NCBI GenBank assembly: GCA_934180065.1
Contig: CAKPRA010000002.1
Location: 1 to 64,000, forward strand
Length of the DNA stretch: 64,000 bases
Source of the DNA: an uncultured Clostridia bacterium
GTDB taxonomy: Bacteria; Bacillota; Clostridia; TANB77; CAG-508
Direction: 5' to 3'
Part shown: one piece after another, positions 1-8,326 of the stretch
How the letters are laid out: each line of letters opens with the position of its first letter
Numbering within the stretch: position 1 is the stretch's first letter
Translations under genes and position numbers: made by a program
The notes under the pieces: generated by a model
Told to the model about the DNA's origin: nothing
What the model saw: the letters and a program-made list of their open reading frames with translations, nothing else
Database searches by the model: none

Positions 1-1670
1 TTATATTTTCCTTTTTCATTTTTTCTTATTATCCATTTCTGTGCATCAGAGCCATTTTCTCTGCATTGCCATACATTTGTGCCGTTCTTTGTTTCCCCAT
101 TTGCTACATCCAAGTACATTCCTGAATGCATAAACTTTATTGTATAATATCCATCTCCAATATATGTTATTTGTACCTTTTGACTTTTCGCATTATTTCT
201 CTCATATATCTGCACATTTGCTCCTGAATATTTATATGTATTTGCTACTTCTATTACTTTATTTAAATCTTTTCCTTCTTTTATTTCATATATTCCATTT
301 TCTATTGTCTTACTACCTTTTTCTTCTTTATACTCATTAAATATAAAGTCTTGCGAATCATCATTCTTCTTTTCATTTATTTCTATATTTGTACCATTTT
401 CGTTTTTTCCATTTTCTATTGTTAAATATGTATTACTACATTTTGATATTATATTATATTTTCCTTTTTCATTTTTTCTTATTATCCATTTCTGTGCATC
501 AGAGCCATTTTCTCTGCATTGCCATACATTCGTGCCGTTCTTTGTTTCCCCGTTTGCTACATCTAAATACATTCCTGAATGCATAAATTTTATTGTATAA
601 TATCCATCTCCAATATACACTATTTTAACTTTTTGAGATAATCCTTTATTTCTTGTATATATTCGTACATTTGCCCCTGAATATTTATAAGCATTTGCAA
701 CTTCAACTACTTTGCTGGCATCAGTTGTTATTCCAATTTCGTACACCCCACTATTGATTGTCTTACTTTCCTTTTTTTCTGTATATTTATAAAATACAAA
801 CTCTTGTGAATTATCATCTTTTTTTCCATTTATCTCTATATTTGTACCATTTTCGTCTTTTCCATTTTCTACCGTTAAATATGTATTGCTACACTTAGAT
901 ATTATATTATATTTTCCTCTTTCATTTTTTCTTATTATCCATTTCTGTGCATCAGAGCCATTTTCTCTGCATTGCCATACATTTGTACCATTTTTTGTTT
1001 CTCCATTTGCTACATCCAAGTACATTCCTGAATGCATAAATTTTATTGTATAATATCCATCTCCAATATATGTTATTTGTACCTTTTGACTCTTCGCATT
1101 ATTTTTTTCATATATATGCACATTTGCTCCTGAATATTTGTATGAATTCGATACTTCCAATACTTTATTTGAATTAACTCCAATACCAATTTCATATATT
1201 CCATTTTCTATAGTTTTATTACCTTTTTCCTCTTTACATTTATAAAATATAAAATTTTGTGAATTATCATTTTTCTTTTCATTTATTTCTATATTTGTAC
1301 CATTTTCAAATATTCCATTTTCCACAGTTAAATATGTATTGCTACACTTAGATATTATATTATATTTTCCATCTTCATTTTCTCTTATTATCCATTTCTG
1401 TGCATCAGATTCATTTTCTCTGCATTGCCATACATTGGTGCCGTTCTTTGTTTTTCCATCTGCTACATCTAAATACATTCCTGAATGAATAAACTTTATC
1501 GTATAATATCCTTCACCAATATATTTTACACTTACTTTTTGATTGACAGTATTATTTTTAGTAGATATTTGTACATTTGCTCCTGAATATTTATACGAAT
1601 TTTTTACTTCTATAACCTTATTTTGACCCACTCCAATTTCATATATTCCATTTGCAATTGTTTGAACTTC
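1..1670 (-). repeat. Four tandem 453-bp direct repeats inside the lectin gene
   Basis: The DNA encoding the QKW motif recurs with CCATTTCTG starting at 33, 486, 939 and 1392, an exact period of 453 bp. Blocks of many tens of bases are unchanged between copies, so the array arose by recent duplication or is homogenised by recombination. The copy nearest the N-terminus (about 1220-1670) is the most divergent. Copy number could vary between strains and may be collapsed in short-read assemblies. Confidence 0.9.
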
Positions 1671-1865
1671 TGATATTTTCTTGGAAGATTCTTTATTTTG
1701 ATTTTCATCTGTATTTTTTTCATTTTCAACGCTATTATCTTCTATATTATTAATTTTTTCTACTACCTCTGTTGTATTTTTATTATTTGCTAATGATAAT
1801 GTATTAAAAGTAAATATTATATATATAATTACAAATAAATATATAATGTATTTAACTCTCTTCAT
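1..1865 (-). CDS. Secreted multi-repeat ricin-type beta-trefoil lectin protein (partial)
   Basis: The reading frame opens at ATG 1863-1865 behind an AAAGGGAG ribosome binding site and stays open to the window edge, so the C-terminus is missing. Residues 1-27 form a hydrophobic signal peptide, followed by an Asn/Glu/Lys-rich linker to about residue 68. Then come repeats of exactly 151 residues (453 bp), starting near residues 69, 220, 371 and 522. Each opens with NGIYEIG or a close variant and carries GMYLDVA, NVWQCREN and DAQKWII; the QKW triplet is the QxW signature of ricin-type trefoils. Three full units and most of a fourth are visible, nearly identical even in DNA. Known members bind sugars, and this one is inferred to be exported and to bind glycans. 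It lies beside a glycan-synthesis region. A catalytic or anchoring domain may lie beyond the edge. Confidence 0.85.
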   Translation of the reverse strand, partial: MKRVKYIIYLFVIIYIIFTFNTLSLANNKNTTEVVEKINNIEDNSVENEKNTDENQNKESSKKISEVQTIANGIYEIGVGQNKVIEVKNSYKYSGANVQISTKNNTVNQKVSVKYIGEGYYTIKFIHSGMYLDVADGKTKNGTNVWQCRENESDAQKWIIRENEDGKYNIISKCSNTYLTVENGIFENGTNIEINEKKNDNSQNFIFYKCKEEKGNKTIENGIYEIGIGVNSNKVLEVSNSYKYSGANVHIYEKNNAKSQKVQITYIGDGYYTIKFMHSGMYLDVANGETKNGTNVWQCRENGSDAQKWIIRKNERGKYNIISKCSNTYLTVENGKDENGTNIEINGKKDDNSQEFVFYKYTEKKESKTINSGVYEIGITTDASKVVEVANAYKYSGANVRIYTRNKGLSQKVKIVYIGDGYYTIKFMHSGMYLDVANGETKNGTNVWQCRENGSDAQKWIIRKNEKGKYNIISKCSNTYLTIENGKNENGTNIEINEKKNDDSQDFIFNEYKEEKGSKTIENGIYEIKEGKDLNKVIEVANTYKYSGANVQIYERNNAKSQKVQITYIGDGYYTIKFMHSGMYLDVANGETKNGTNVWQCRENGSDAQKWIIRKNEKGKY

Positions 1866-1927
1866 TTTGTATTCACTCCCTTTATTTCATTATATATAAT
1901 TTTATTTTGATTTACAATTATAAAAAA

Positions 1928-3148
1928 TTAACATATTTTCTTTGATTTTCTATATCCATACACAAAAGCAACGATCATTCCTAACAATAATATCAACATT
2001 ATCAATAATGTGGAAACAGTTGCCCCCAATATTTCAAATTTTTTAACTAGAATATTAGAAATAGCAATTGCAACAATTGCAGTTATCCCATAAACTATAG
2101 TTGTACTTTTCTGTTTTCTTATAGTTCCTATTGCATAGAAAATCACCGTCGAACATGCATAAAACAATCCTGAAATTAATAATATTATTAAATGTATTTT
2201 GTATTGATTTAAATCAACATCGTATAAAATATTCAATATTGGTATTCCTATAAGTGATGAAACCAAAATTATACCAAATGTAATTATTATCAATATTGAT
2301 ATCATTTTTAGTATAATCTTAATAAAATTTTCATATTCTCTATTATTCCAATAATCTCCAAATGGTTTTAAAAAAGGTTTAATAATAAGTATACTTATTA
2401 AATTAATTACAAAAGTTGGCATATACAATATATTAAAATACGTTTGCATTATATTATTACCAGTATTGTCTATTGCATATTTTACTGAATTTATAATATA
2501 TACACTTATTAAAGTCGAAATTGCTAATGGAAAACACTCCTTCAGTATTTCATATATTTTATTCTTATTAATTTTCAATTTTAAAGTTATCATTTTTTTT
2601 ACAAAACGCACATCTAATCCTAATAACATTATTACACTTGAACATAAAATTGAGCCAAATGATAAATAAATATTTTTGGTTAAAATATTAACTATTAAAA
2701 ATGTAACTATTTCTATAAGGTTTCTTAATAGTAGAAATTTTCCTGCTAAATCTAATCTGTTATTTAATTGTAGCTCTGACTGAAAAGTCTCACTAAAATT
2801 ATCTACTGCTCTTACCAATATTAAAATAATACATATAAATAGCTTTTCATCAGAATATTTACTAATTAATGTAAATATTACTCCTATAACTATCATTCCA
2901 AAAACGGCTAATACTCTAGCATAAAAATAATCTTCGAACTTATATTTTCTATTCGTATCTGTAACTTGATATATTCTAATCCCCCAATCGCCTATTGAAT
3001 TTAATATACAACATGTAGCATAACATATTGAGAATATTCCTGCTATTTCTATTCCATTTAGTCTTGTACAAATCATTAAAATTATTGCATTAAACATTGA
3101 ATACAAAAAACTTCCTAATGTATTCCAAATCACTTCATTTTTTTTCAT
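1928..3148 (-). CDS. Oligosaccharide flippase family protein (Wzx/MOP-like)
   Basis: A 406-residue, almost wholly hydrophobic protein with about twelve predicted membrane segments and short Lys-rich loops. The size and the charged-residue pattern in the first helices (NTLGSFLYSMFNAIILMICTRLNG) fit the polysaccharide transporter branch of the MOP superfamily, which flips lipid-linked glycan units across the membrane. The start is ATG 3146-3148 with AAGG upstream. It follows a GT2 gene by 20 bp in the same direction, so the two probably share a transcript. The window also has an ABC glycan exporter, so two export routes may exist. Assignment rests on the membrane pattern and context; no catalytic motif is expected. 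Confidence 0.75.
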   Translation of the reverse strand: MKKNEVIWNTLGSFLYSMFNAIILMICTRLNGIEIAGIFSICYATCCILNSIGDWGIRIYQVTDTNRKYKFEDYFYARVLAVFGMIVIGVIFTLISKYSDEKLFICIILILVRAVDNFSETFQSELQLNNRLDLAGKFLLLRNLIEIVTFLIVNILTKNIYLSFGSILCSSVIMLLGLDVRFVKKMITLKLKINKNKIYEILKECFPLAISTLISVYIINSVKYAIDNTGNNIMQTYFNILYMPTFVINLISILIIKPFLKPFGDYWNNREYENFIKIILKMISILIIITFGIILVSSLIGIPILNILYDVDLNQYKIHLIILLISGLFYACSTVIFYAIGTIRKQKSTTIVYGITAIVAIAISNILVKKFEILGATVSTLLIMLILLLGMIVAFVYGYRKSKKIC

Positions 3149-3168
3149 AACTTTATTTCTACCTTAAT

Positions 3169-4200
3169 CTACCATTTAATATCAATTTTAAAAGTTTTCA
3201 ATATCCATTTATATATTTTCAAAAAAGCTTTGTATAAATGCCAAACATAAACTTTTTTCATTATTGCAACTTTTAAATTACTTTTATTTTTTATTGTATA
3301 TATAATATTTAAGTATTTTGTTTTTCTCCATAATGGAAATTCTCTATCTAAAAATTCTCTATTTTCTTTCAATACCTGTTTAAAATTCTGTTTATCAGAA
3401 GAAATTCTAAACATTAATGATATACCAAAATGTAAAAAGGCCATTGCTGAAAGTAATTCTTCCATTTTTTTACCATTTTCAGACTTTTTATAGATTTCTC
3501 TGACCTCAAGCATTGCATTTTCTGTAGAAGCTATTTGTTCCTTTTTTATTGTAGCTACAATTGAATCAGATCTAACCATATAATAATATAAACTATCATT
3601 TATAAATGTTATCTTATTTGTGTTTAACAAAACCAATAGGAAAAACATCATATCATCTAATATTCTAGGTGGATTTTTTAGATTATTCATATTTTTTAAA
3701 ATTTCTGCTTTATATAACTTATTCCAAAGTGCCCCATTAATTGATAGAGTATCTTCAGGATTTTTATCCATATTAATAACCTTTCCTTCATATCCAGTCA
3801 TTTCAGTCGAGAATATGTGTTCAGTTTCAACATCTACTCTATAAAAACCGCAAACTGATATATCAGATTCATCTTTCTTTGCTGCATTATACAATTTTTC
3901 AGCATAATCCAAAGCAATATAATCATCGGAATCAGTAAAACCAATATATTCTCCGGTCGCCTTTGCGATTCCATCAAACCTTCCTTTCCAAACTCCTTCA
4001 TTTTTTTTATCAATTATTACTATTTTATCTGGATATTTTTCCTTATATTCTTTTAAAATTGACAAACAATTATCTGGTGATCCATCATTTATACAAATAA
4101 TCTCTATATCTTCAAGAGTTTGATTCACCAAACTATCCATACTTCTTTTTAAATATTTCTCTACTTTATAAACTGGAACAATTATACTAACTTTTTTCAT
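3169..4200 (-). CDS. Glycosyltransferase family 2 protein
   Basis: A 343-residue GT-A enzyme. The N-terminus has the nucleotide-sugar binding strand SIIVPVYKVEKYLKRSMDSL, then ICINDGSPDN, and a metal-binding DSDD in GFTDSDDYIALD near residue 90. A short basic C-terminal tail (KIYKWILKTFKIDIKW) may sit on the membrane. GT2 enzymes move a sugar from a nucleotide donor to a growing glycan; the sugar cannot be read from sequence. An AAAGGAG site precedes ATG 4198-4200. It is 43 bp downstream of the large fusion glycosyltransferase and 20 bp upstream of the flippase gene. Confidence 0.87.
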   Translation of the reverse strand: MKKVSIIVPVYKVEKYLKRSMDSLVNQTLEDIEIICINDGSPDNCLSILKEYKEKYPDKIVIIDKKNEGVWKGRFDGIAKATGEYIGFTDSDDYIALDYAEKLYNAAKKDESDISVCGFYRVDVETEHIFSTEMTGYEGKVINMDKNPEDTLSINGALWNKLYKAEILKNMNNLKNPPRILDDMMFFLLVLLNTNKITFINDSLYYYMVRSDSIVATIKKEQIASTENAMLEVREIYKKSENGKKMEELLSAMAFLHFGISLMFRISSDKQNFKQVLKENREFLDREFPLWRKTKYLNIIYTIKNKSNLKVAIMKKVYVWHLYKAFLKIYKWILKTFKIDIKW

Positions 4201-4243
4201 TTCTATTTTCTCCTTTTATATTTATTCGAATATTATAATACCT

Positions 4244-6352
4244 CTATAATTTTTTTATTCCCAATAGCATCAATGATAATGTTACTTTTATCATATATCC
4301 TATTGATTTAAATGGTGAAATTGATGACTTTCCAGTTGCTCTTTGTCTCATCTCAACTCGTACTTCTTTAATTTTCTTTCCTTTCAATATTAATTTCATA
4401 GTTGTTGTTGGCTCAGGATAATCATAAGGATAATCTTTTGCAAATTCTTCTATTATTTTTTTATCTACTGCTCTAAATCCAGAAGTTGTATCATATATTT
4501 TCTTATTAGTAAACATTTCTATTATTTCCGAAGTAAGATTAATTCCTAACATTCTCATAAAAGTTTGTTTATAATGGGTTCTATCTATAAATCTAGATCC
4601 TATTACCATATTATTACCATTGGCTATTTCCTCTACTAAGTTATCTATATATTTTGGATCATGCTGTCCATCACCATCTACCTGTATTGCTACATCATAG
4701 CCATTTTCATATGCATATTTATAACCTGTTTGTACTGCTCCGCCTATCCCTAAATTATTTGTCAAGCTTACAAAATTTGCAGTTGTTTTTCTTATTTCAT
4801 CTAGAGTATTATCCTTTGAGGAATCATTTACGACAAGTACATCACAATTCTCATTTTTTTCCAAAATTTCTTCAATCGTTGTTCTTATTGCTCCTTCCTC
4901 ATTGTATGCAGGAACAATTACAAGTACCTTTAATTCGTCTTTATTCAATTTTTTGCATTCATTTTCTTTTTGTGCACTTTTTATTTTTTCTATATTCATA
5001 CTTCTTATTACATCAAATATTGAAAATACTATAAAATAAAAGGTTAAAAAGTTACAATATAAATATCTGACATCTTGTCCTGTCATTGCAGGTATTAAGC
5101 TTAATGCATTAGCTAGCATTGGTATTAGTATTATAAAATATTTTTTCTTTTTTGTAATTATTACCAATAAAACAGTAATTATAATTGATGCATACATATA
5201 TATTGCAGGTCTAAATAATATCTTATAATCATTTACTAATTTATCAACTTTTTTTGCAATTTTCATGTAATTTCTGTCACTACGATGTGCCTGTTCTCCA
5301 TCTTTTATATATGTGGTTGATTGTATAACTGATGTATATGCATTTTTTGGCTCATCTAATTGCCAAATTACTGAGTTTAATTTCAAATAGTGTTTAAACA
5401 TTATTTTAGGATTTTTCAATGAATATTTAATCATCATATCCCATAATTCATCTTTATGTTTATTTACTTTATTGTAATCCATATCTAATGAAAATACTAA
5501 TCCATTCATTGTGTAATCCCAAGTATATTTATCCCATAATTCTAATGGCATAATATCATTCAATATTTCTATATCTTCTTCTTTATCTATTGCTCCATTT
5601 TGATATAAAATACCAACTTTATATATTGATAACCATTTTTTATTCATTGCTGTTGCTGATTCAACTATAGTAAATGATGAAAGAACAACCTTGATTATTA
5701 CAAAAAAAACAAAAAAGCAACTTACAAATTCGATTATTTTCTTTTTACTTTTAGTATTTTTCCATATTTCAATTAATATTATTGGAATCAATATCAATCC
5801 TATTATTAAACCATTATGCCTCAATTTCATTGTGCAAATTAATGTAAAACCTAAGAAGATATTCTGTATCATTGTATACTTAAAATCTTGCTTTATTCCT
5901 ATATATAATAACAATATTAATTCTAATATAATATATGAATATAATACATCCTTCCATAAAGTAACAGCATACATATAATTGATTGGCATAATGCTTATTA
6001 ATACTGTACCTATTATTTCAAATATTCCAATAACCTTATTATTATTTCTTAATTTTTTACATACAATTGTCCATAATATTGCAAAAAAAACAATTTGAAA
6101 TATACATATTGCTATTGTTGAATTCCATATTTTTGAAATTGACCATTCTATTATAGTATGCAATGGAGAATGAATATCAGAAAATACTCCCGATTGTACC
6201 TGATTCCATTGGTCTATTGAATCACTTGTCATTATTCCTGGAGCAAACATATAACAAATATATCCCCAAAAAATCATAATTATAGAAAAAATTATTATAT
6301 CAAATATTTCTATTTTAGCTATTCTATTTGTTTTTTTCTTACTCATCATCAT
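4244..6352 (-). CDS. Fusion protein: multi-pass membrane region plus DPM/GtrB-like GT2 domain
   Basis: About 700 residues. The first ~470 are multi-pass membrane sequence with PGIMTSDSIDQWNQ after the first helix, resembling GT-C-like or DUF6020-type membrane proteins. From about residue 478 there is a GT2 domain of the dolichol-phosphate mannosyltransferase/GtrB kind: VLVIVPAYNEEGAI, VVNDSSKDNT, QVDGDGQHDPKY, MVIGSRF and TTSGFRAVD. Such GT2 domains usually charge a polyprenyl phosphate with sugar. The open frame extends to 6370, but an AAAGGA lies 9 bases before three consecutive ATGs at 6344-6352, so one of these is the likely start. It overlaps the end of the DUF2304 gene, a frequent neighbour of DPM-like enzymes, suggesting translational coupling. 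The fusion of two usually separate proteins is notable. Confidence 0.8.
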   Translation of the reverse strand: MMMSKKKTNRIAKIEIFDIIIFSIIMIFWGYICYMFAPGIMTSDSIDQWNQVQSGVFSDIHSPLHTIIEWSISKIWNSTIAICIFQIVFFAILWTIVCKKLRNNNKVIGIFEIIGTVLISIMPINYMYAVTLWKDVLYSYIILELILLLYIGIKQDFKYTMIQNIFLGFTLICTMKLRHNGLIIGLILIPIILIEIWKNTKSKKKIIEFVSCFFVFFVIIKVVLSSFTIVESATAMNKKWLSIYKVGILYQNGAIDKEEDIEILNDIMPLELWDKYTWDYTMNGLVFSLDMDYNKVNKHKDELWDMMIKYSLKNPKIMFKHYLKLNSVIWQLDEPKNAYTSVIQSTTYIKDGEQAHRSDRNYMKIAKKVDKLVNDYKILFRPAIYMYASIIITVLLVIITKKKKYFIILIPMLANALSLIPAMTGQDVRYLYCNFLTFYFIVFSIFDVIRSMNIEKIKSAQKENECKKLNKDELKVLVIVPAYNEEGAIRTTIEEILEKNENCDVLVVNDSSKDNTLDEIRKTTANFVSLTNNLGIGGAVQTGYKYAYENGYDVAIQVDGDGQHDPKYIDNLVEEIANGNNMVIGSRFIDRTHYKQTFMRMLGINLTSEIIEMFTNKKIYDTTSGFRAVDKKIIEEFAKDYPYDYPEPTTTMKLILKGKKIKEVRVEMRQRATGKSSISPFKSIGYMIKVTLSLMLLGIKKL

Positions 6353-6689
6353 CCATTTTATTCCTTTCATTTTCTCTTTCCATTAAGGCAACTTTTTGTG
6401 TTAAGTTTACTATTTCCTTGTTTTGTTTAGTTATTACTACAGTTATATGTACAGTGTAAATTACTAAAACTATTATTCCTAATAAAAATAATAATGCAGG
6501 TGGATAATATATATCAAATTTACCTGATATCTTTATTATAACCGTAGGAGCAATAGAAACACCTAATATAATTGAGCCAAATATCAACCATAATATAGAA
6601 TACTTTTCATCTAATTTATTTTTTCTTACCATATTTATTATAAATATAATAAATATGGCAGAAATAACTATTGCACTATAATAAATCAC
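6339..6689 (-). CDS. DUF2304 domain-containing membrane protein
   Basis: A protein of about 116 residues with three hydrophobic segments and a C-terminal charged, probably coiled-coil tail (LTQKVALMERENERNKMDDDE). This is the layout of DUF2304 proteins, small membrane partners often encoded next to DPM/GtrB-like glycosyltransferases. The exact role is unknown. An upstream GTG at 6698 overlaps the AAGGGAG ribosome binding site, so the GTG at 6687-6689, about 8 bases from it, is the better start. Its stop overlaps the first ATGs of the fusion glycosyltransferase. Confidence 0.75.
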   Translation of the reverse strand: MIYYSAIVISAIFIIFIINMVRKNKLDEKYSILWLIFGSIILGVSIAPTVIIKISGKFDIYYPPALLFLLGIIVLVIYTVHITVVITKQNKEIVNLTQKVALMERENERNKMDDDE

Positions 6690-6710
6690 TAAAATCACTC
6701 CCTTTACTTT

Positions 6711-7997
6711 CTATATATTTCTTACAAAAATATTACTAATAGAATAAAATTCACATAAGCACATAAAAATGTATATCCATTTTATTTTGTTAGCATTAAA
6801 TGATTCATCTAATTTAAAAATTTTGCAAGGCATTAATAGTGAAATCAACAAAACTATTGGCACAAAGTATCTTCCTTGTACACCAATGATTTCGAGTCCT
6901 CCAACTCCAGCATATAGCGGTGTCCAATTGATATACATTGCTGACAATGCTCCAGCAATAACTATTAAACAAATTAGTGAAATCAATACAATCTCATTAA
7001 CTTTTAATTTTATTTTTTTCTCATTTTCTTTATCTAATAAAATCGAAATTGCAAATAATACATATACTATAATGGAAATTATTTCAGGTTGTGAAAAAGC
7101 ACTTCCCCATTCCATATATCCACCCACAATATCTTCTGACCAGTTAATTGAATTATTGCATACACCTCTTATTAAAACACCTATAAATTCAATTGGATTT
7201 TCTTTTACATATTTTATCTGTTGACTTGGTAGCGTGTCTAAGTCAGAGCTAAAGCTTATTGAATTAGATAATTTTATCCAAGCTAAGGATGTTGCAATTG
7301 ATATAATTATTACACTAATAATATATGCAATTCGCCTCTTGTTATTTTTAAAACAATTAGTTGGTAATATTCCAACTAAAAAGCATACTGGTAAATATAT
7401 TGTTTTACATATAGCAACAAATGGGGCCAGTAAAAGCGGTATCATCAACTTCTTTTTAGTTAAAGTTTTGTTTTCATATTTTAATTTCAATATATATGAA
7501 ATATAAAAAATAATAATTGAATTTGTAAATATATCCCCTGACATTGTTGCAGATAGATACATAATTTTAGGACTTAATAAAAATAGCAACAAAAAATTCT
7601 TTCTATATGGAATAATTTTTATAGAAAAGTAACCTAATACTATAAAAAATATTAAATTTCCTAACCTTCCAAACATACCTTGAGTATAAACATCTAGTCC
7701 AATATGTCTTGATAAGAAAATTCCTATTGCTTGTGGCATCATTTGTATTGGAGAATAAACGGCTGTTGGTGCATTATATGTGAACTCTATTTCATTTGAG
7801 TCATGCGTTGTGGCAGAATATTTCCAAGCTTCAATTGCCGTAGTATAGTTTATTTGTGTGAAAAAACCTTGTCTCTCAAAAACATAATTAACCAGTCTAG
7901 GTAGATAGTCTCCGAACTGTTCCTTCTTCATTTGTTGAAGCTCTAAATTCCCCCATTGAAACTGCATATGACTTATACCAATGATACTGTTCATCAT
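6711..7997 (-). pseudogene. DUF2142 membrane protein, C-terminal part of a frameshifted gene
   Basis: This frame holds most of a DUF2142-type polytopic membrane protein: about ten hydrophobic segments, a periplasmic-type loop with FTYNAPTAVYSPIQMMPQAIG, and a late loop around YINWTPLYAGVGGLEIIGVQGRYF. The family resembles membrane glycosyltransferases and is common in cell-surface glycan loci. The first ~30 residues of this frame are an artefact of overlap with the upstream frame, which encodes the true N-terminus. The switch needed to join them lies near 7900-7930. Either the gene is inactivated or the sequence has a one-base error there. The next gene, DUF2304, starts 22 bp further on. Confidence 0.72.
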
Positions 7998-8301
7998 GTC
8001 CCTTAAATAAAGGCGTTGCGAACATATAAATTATGCCAAAAATTGTTGCAGTTACTAAAAATACATTTTCTGGTTTTATTTTTTTCTTTTTATTAATCAA
8101 TACAATTATTATACCTGTTACTATCGCTGTTCCAAAAAAAAGAACAAAAAATAAAATCTTACTTTTTAAGCCACATGTTGATTCATTAATTAATTTAGTA
8201 TATAAATTTATTCCTGTAATAGTTAGAAATATTAAATATAATATTCCTCCTATAATTTCATTTTTTCTTGATTTTACATTTATTAAGTTGTTTTCTTTCA
8301 T
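7897..8301 (-). pseudogene. DUF2142 membrane protein, N-terminal part of a frameshifted gene
   Basis: This 134-residue frame has three hydrophobic segments and ends with PLFKGHDEQYHWYKSYAVSMGEF, the typical DUF2142 region in which a Pro precedes an acidic pair (DE) and His/Tyr residues. It then runs into a stop after TVRRLST, exactly where the other frame continues with GDYLPRLVNYVFERQ. A single-base shift near 7900-7930 would restore one protein of about 530 residues, normal for the family. The start is ATG 8299-8301 behind GTGGGGGA. A programmed shift is possible but no classic slippery heptamer is evident. Confidence 0.72.
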
Positions 8302-8326
8302 TTTTCCCCCACTTTTTGATAAAATA

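Noticed and set aside
140..586. Two plus-strand frames of about 65 residues
   Set aside because: They are antisense to the lectin repeats, rich in Leu/Phe/Tyr as expected from the complement of AT-rich coding DNA, and have no ribosome binding site.
4654..5034. Plus-strand frame of 126 residues rich in His and Leu
   Set aside because: It lies opposite the GT2 domain of the fusion protein and its composition is an antisense artefact.
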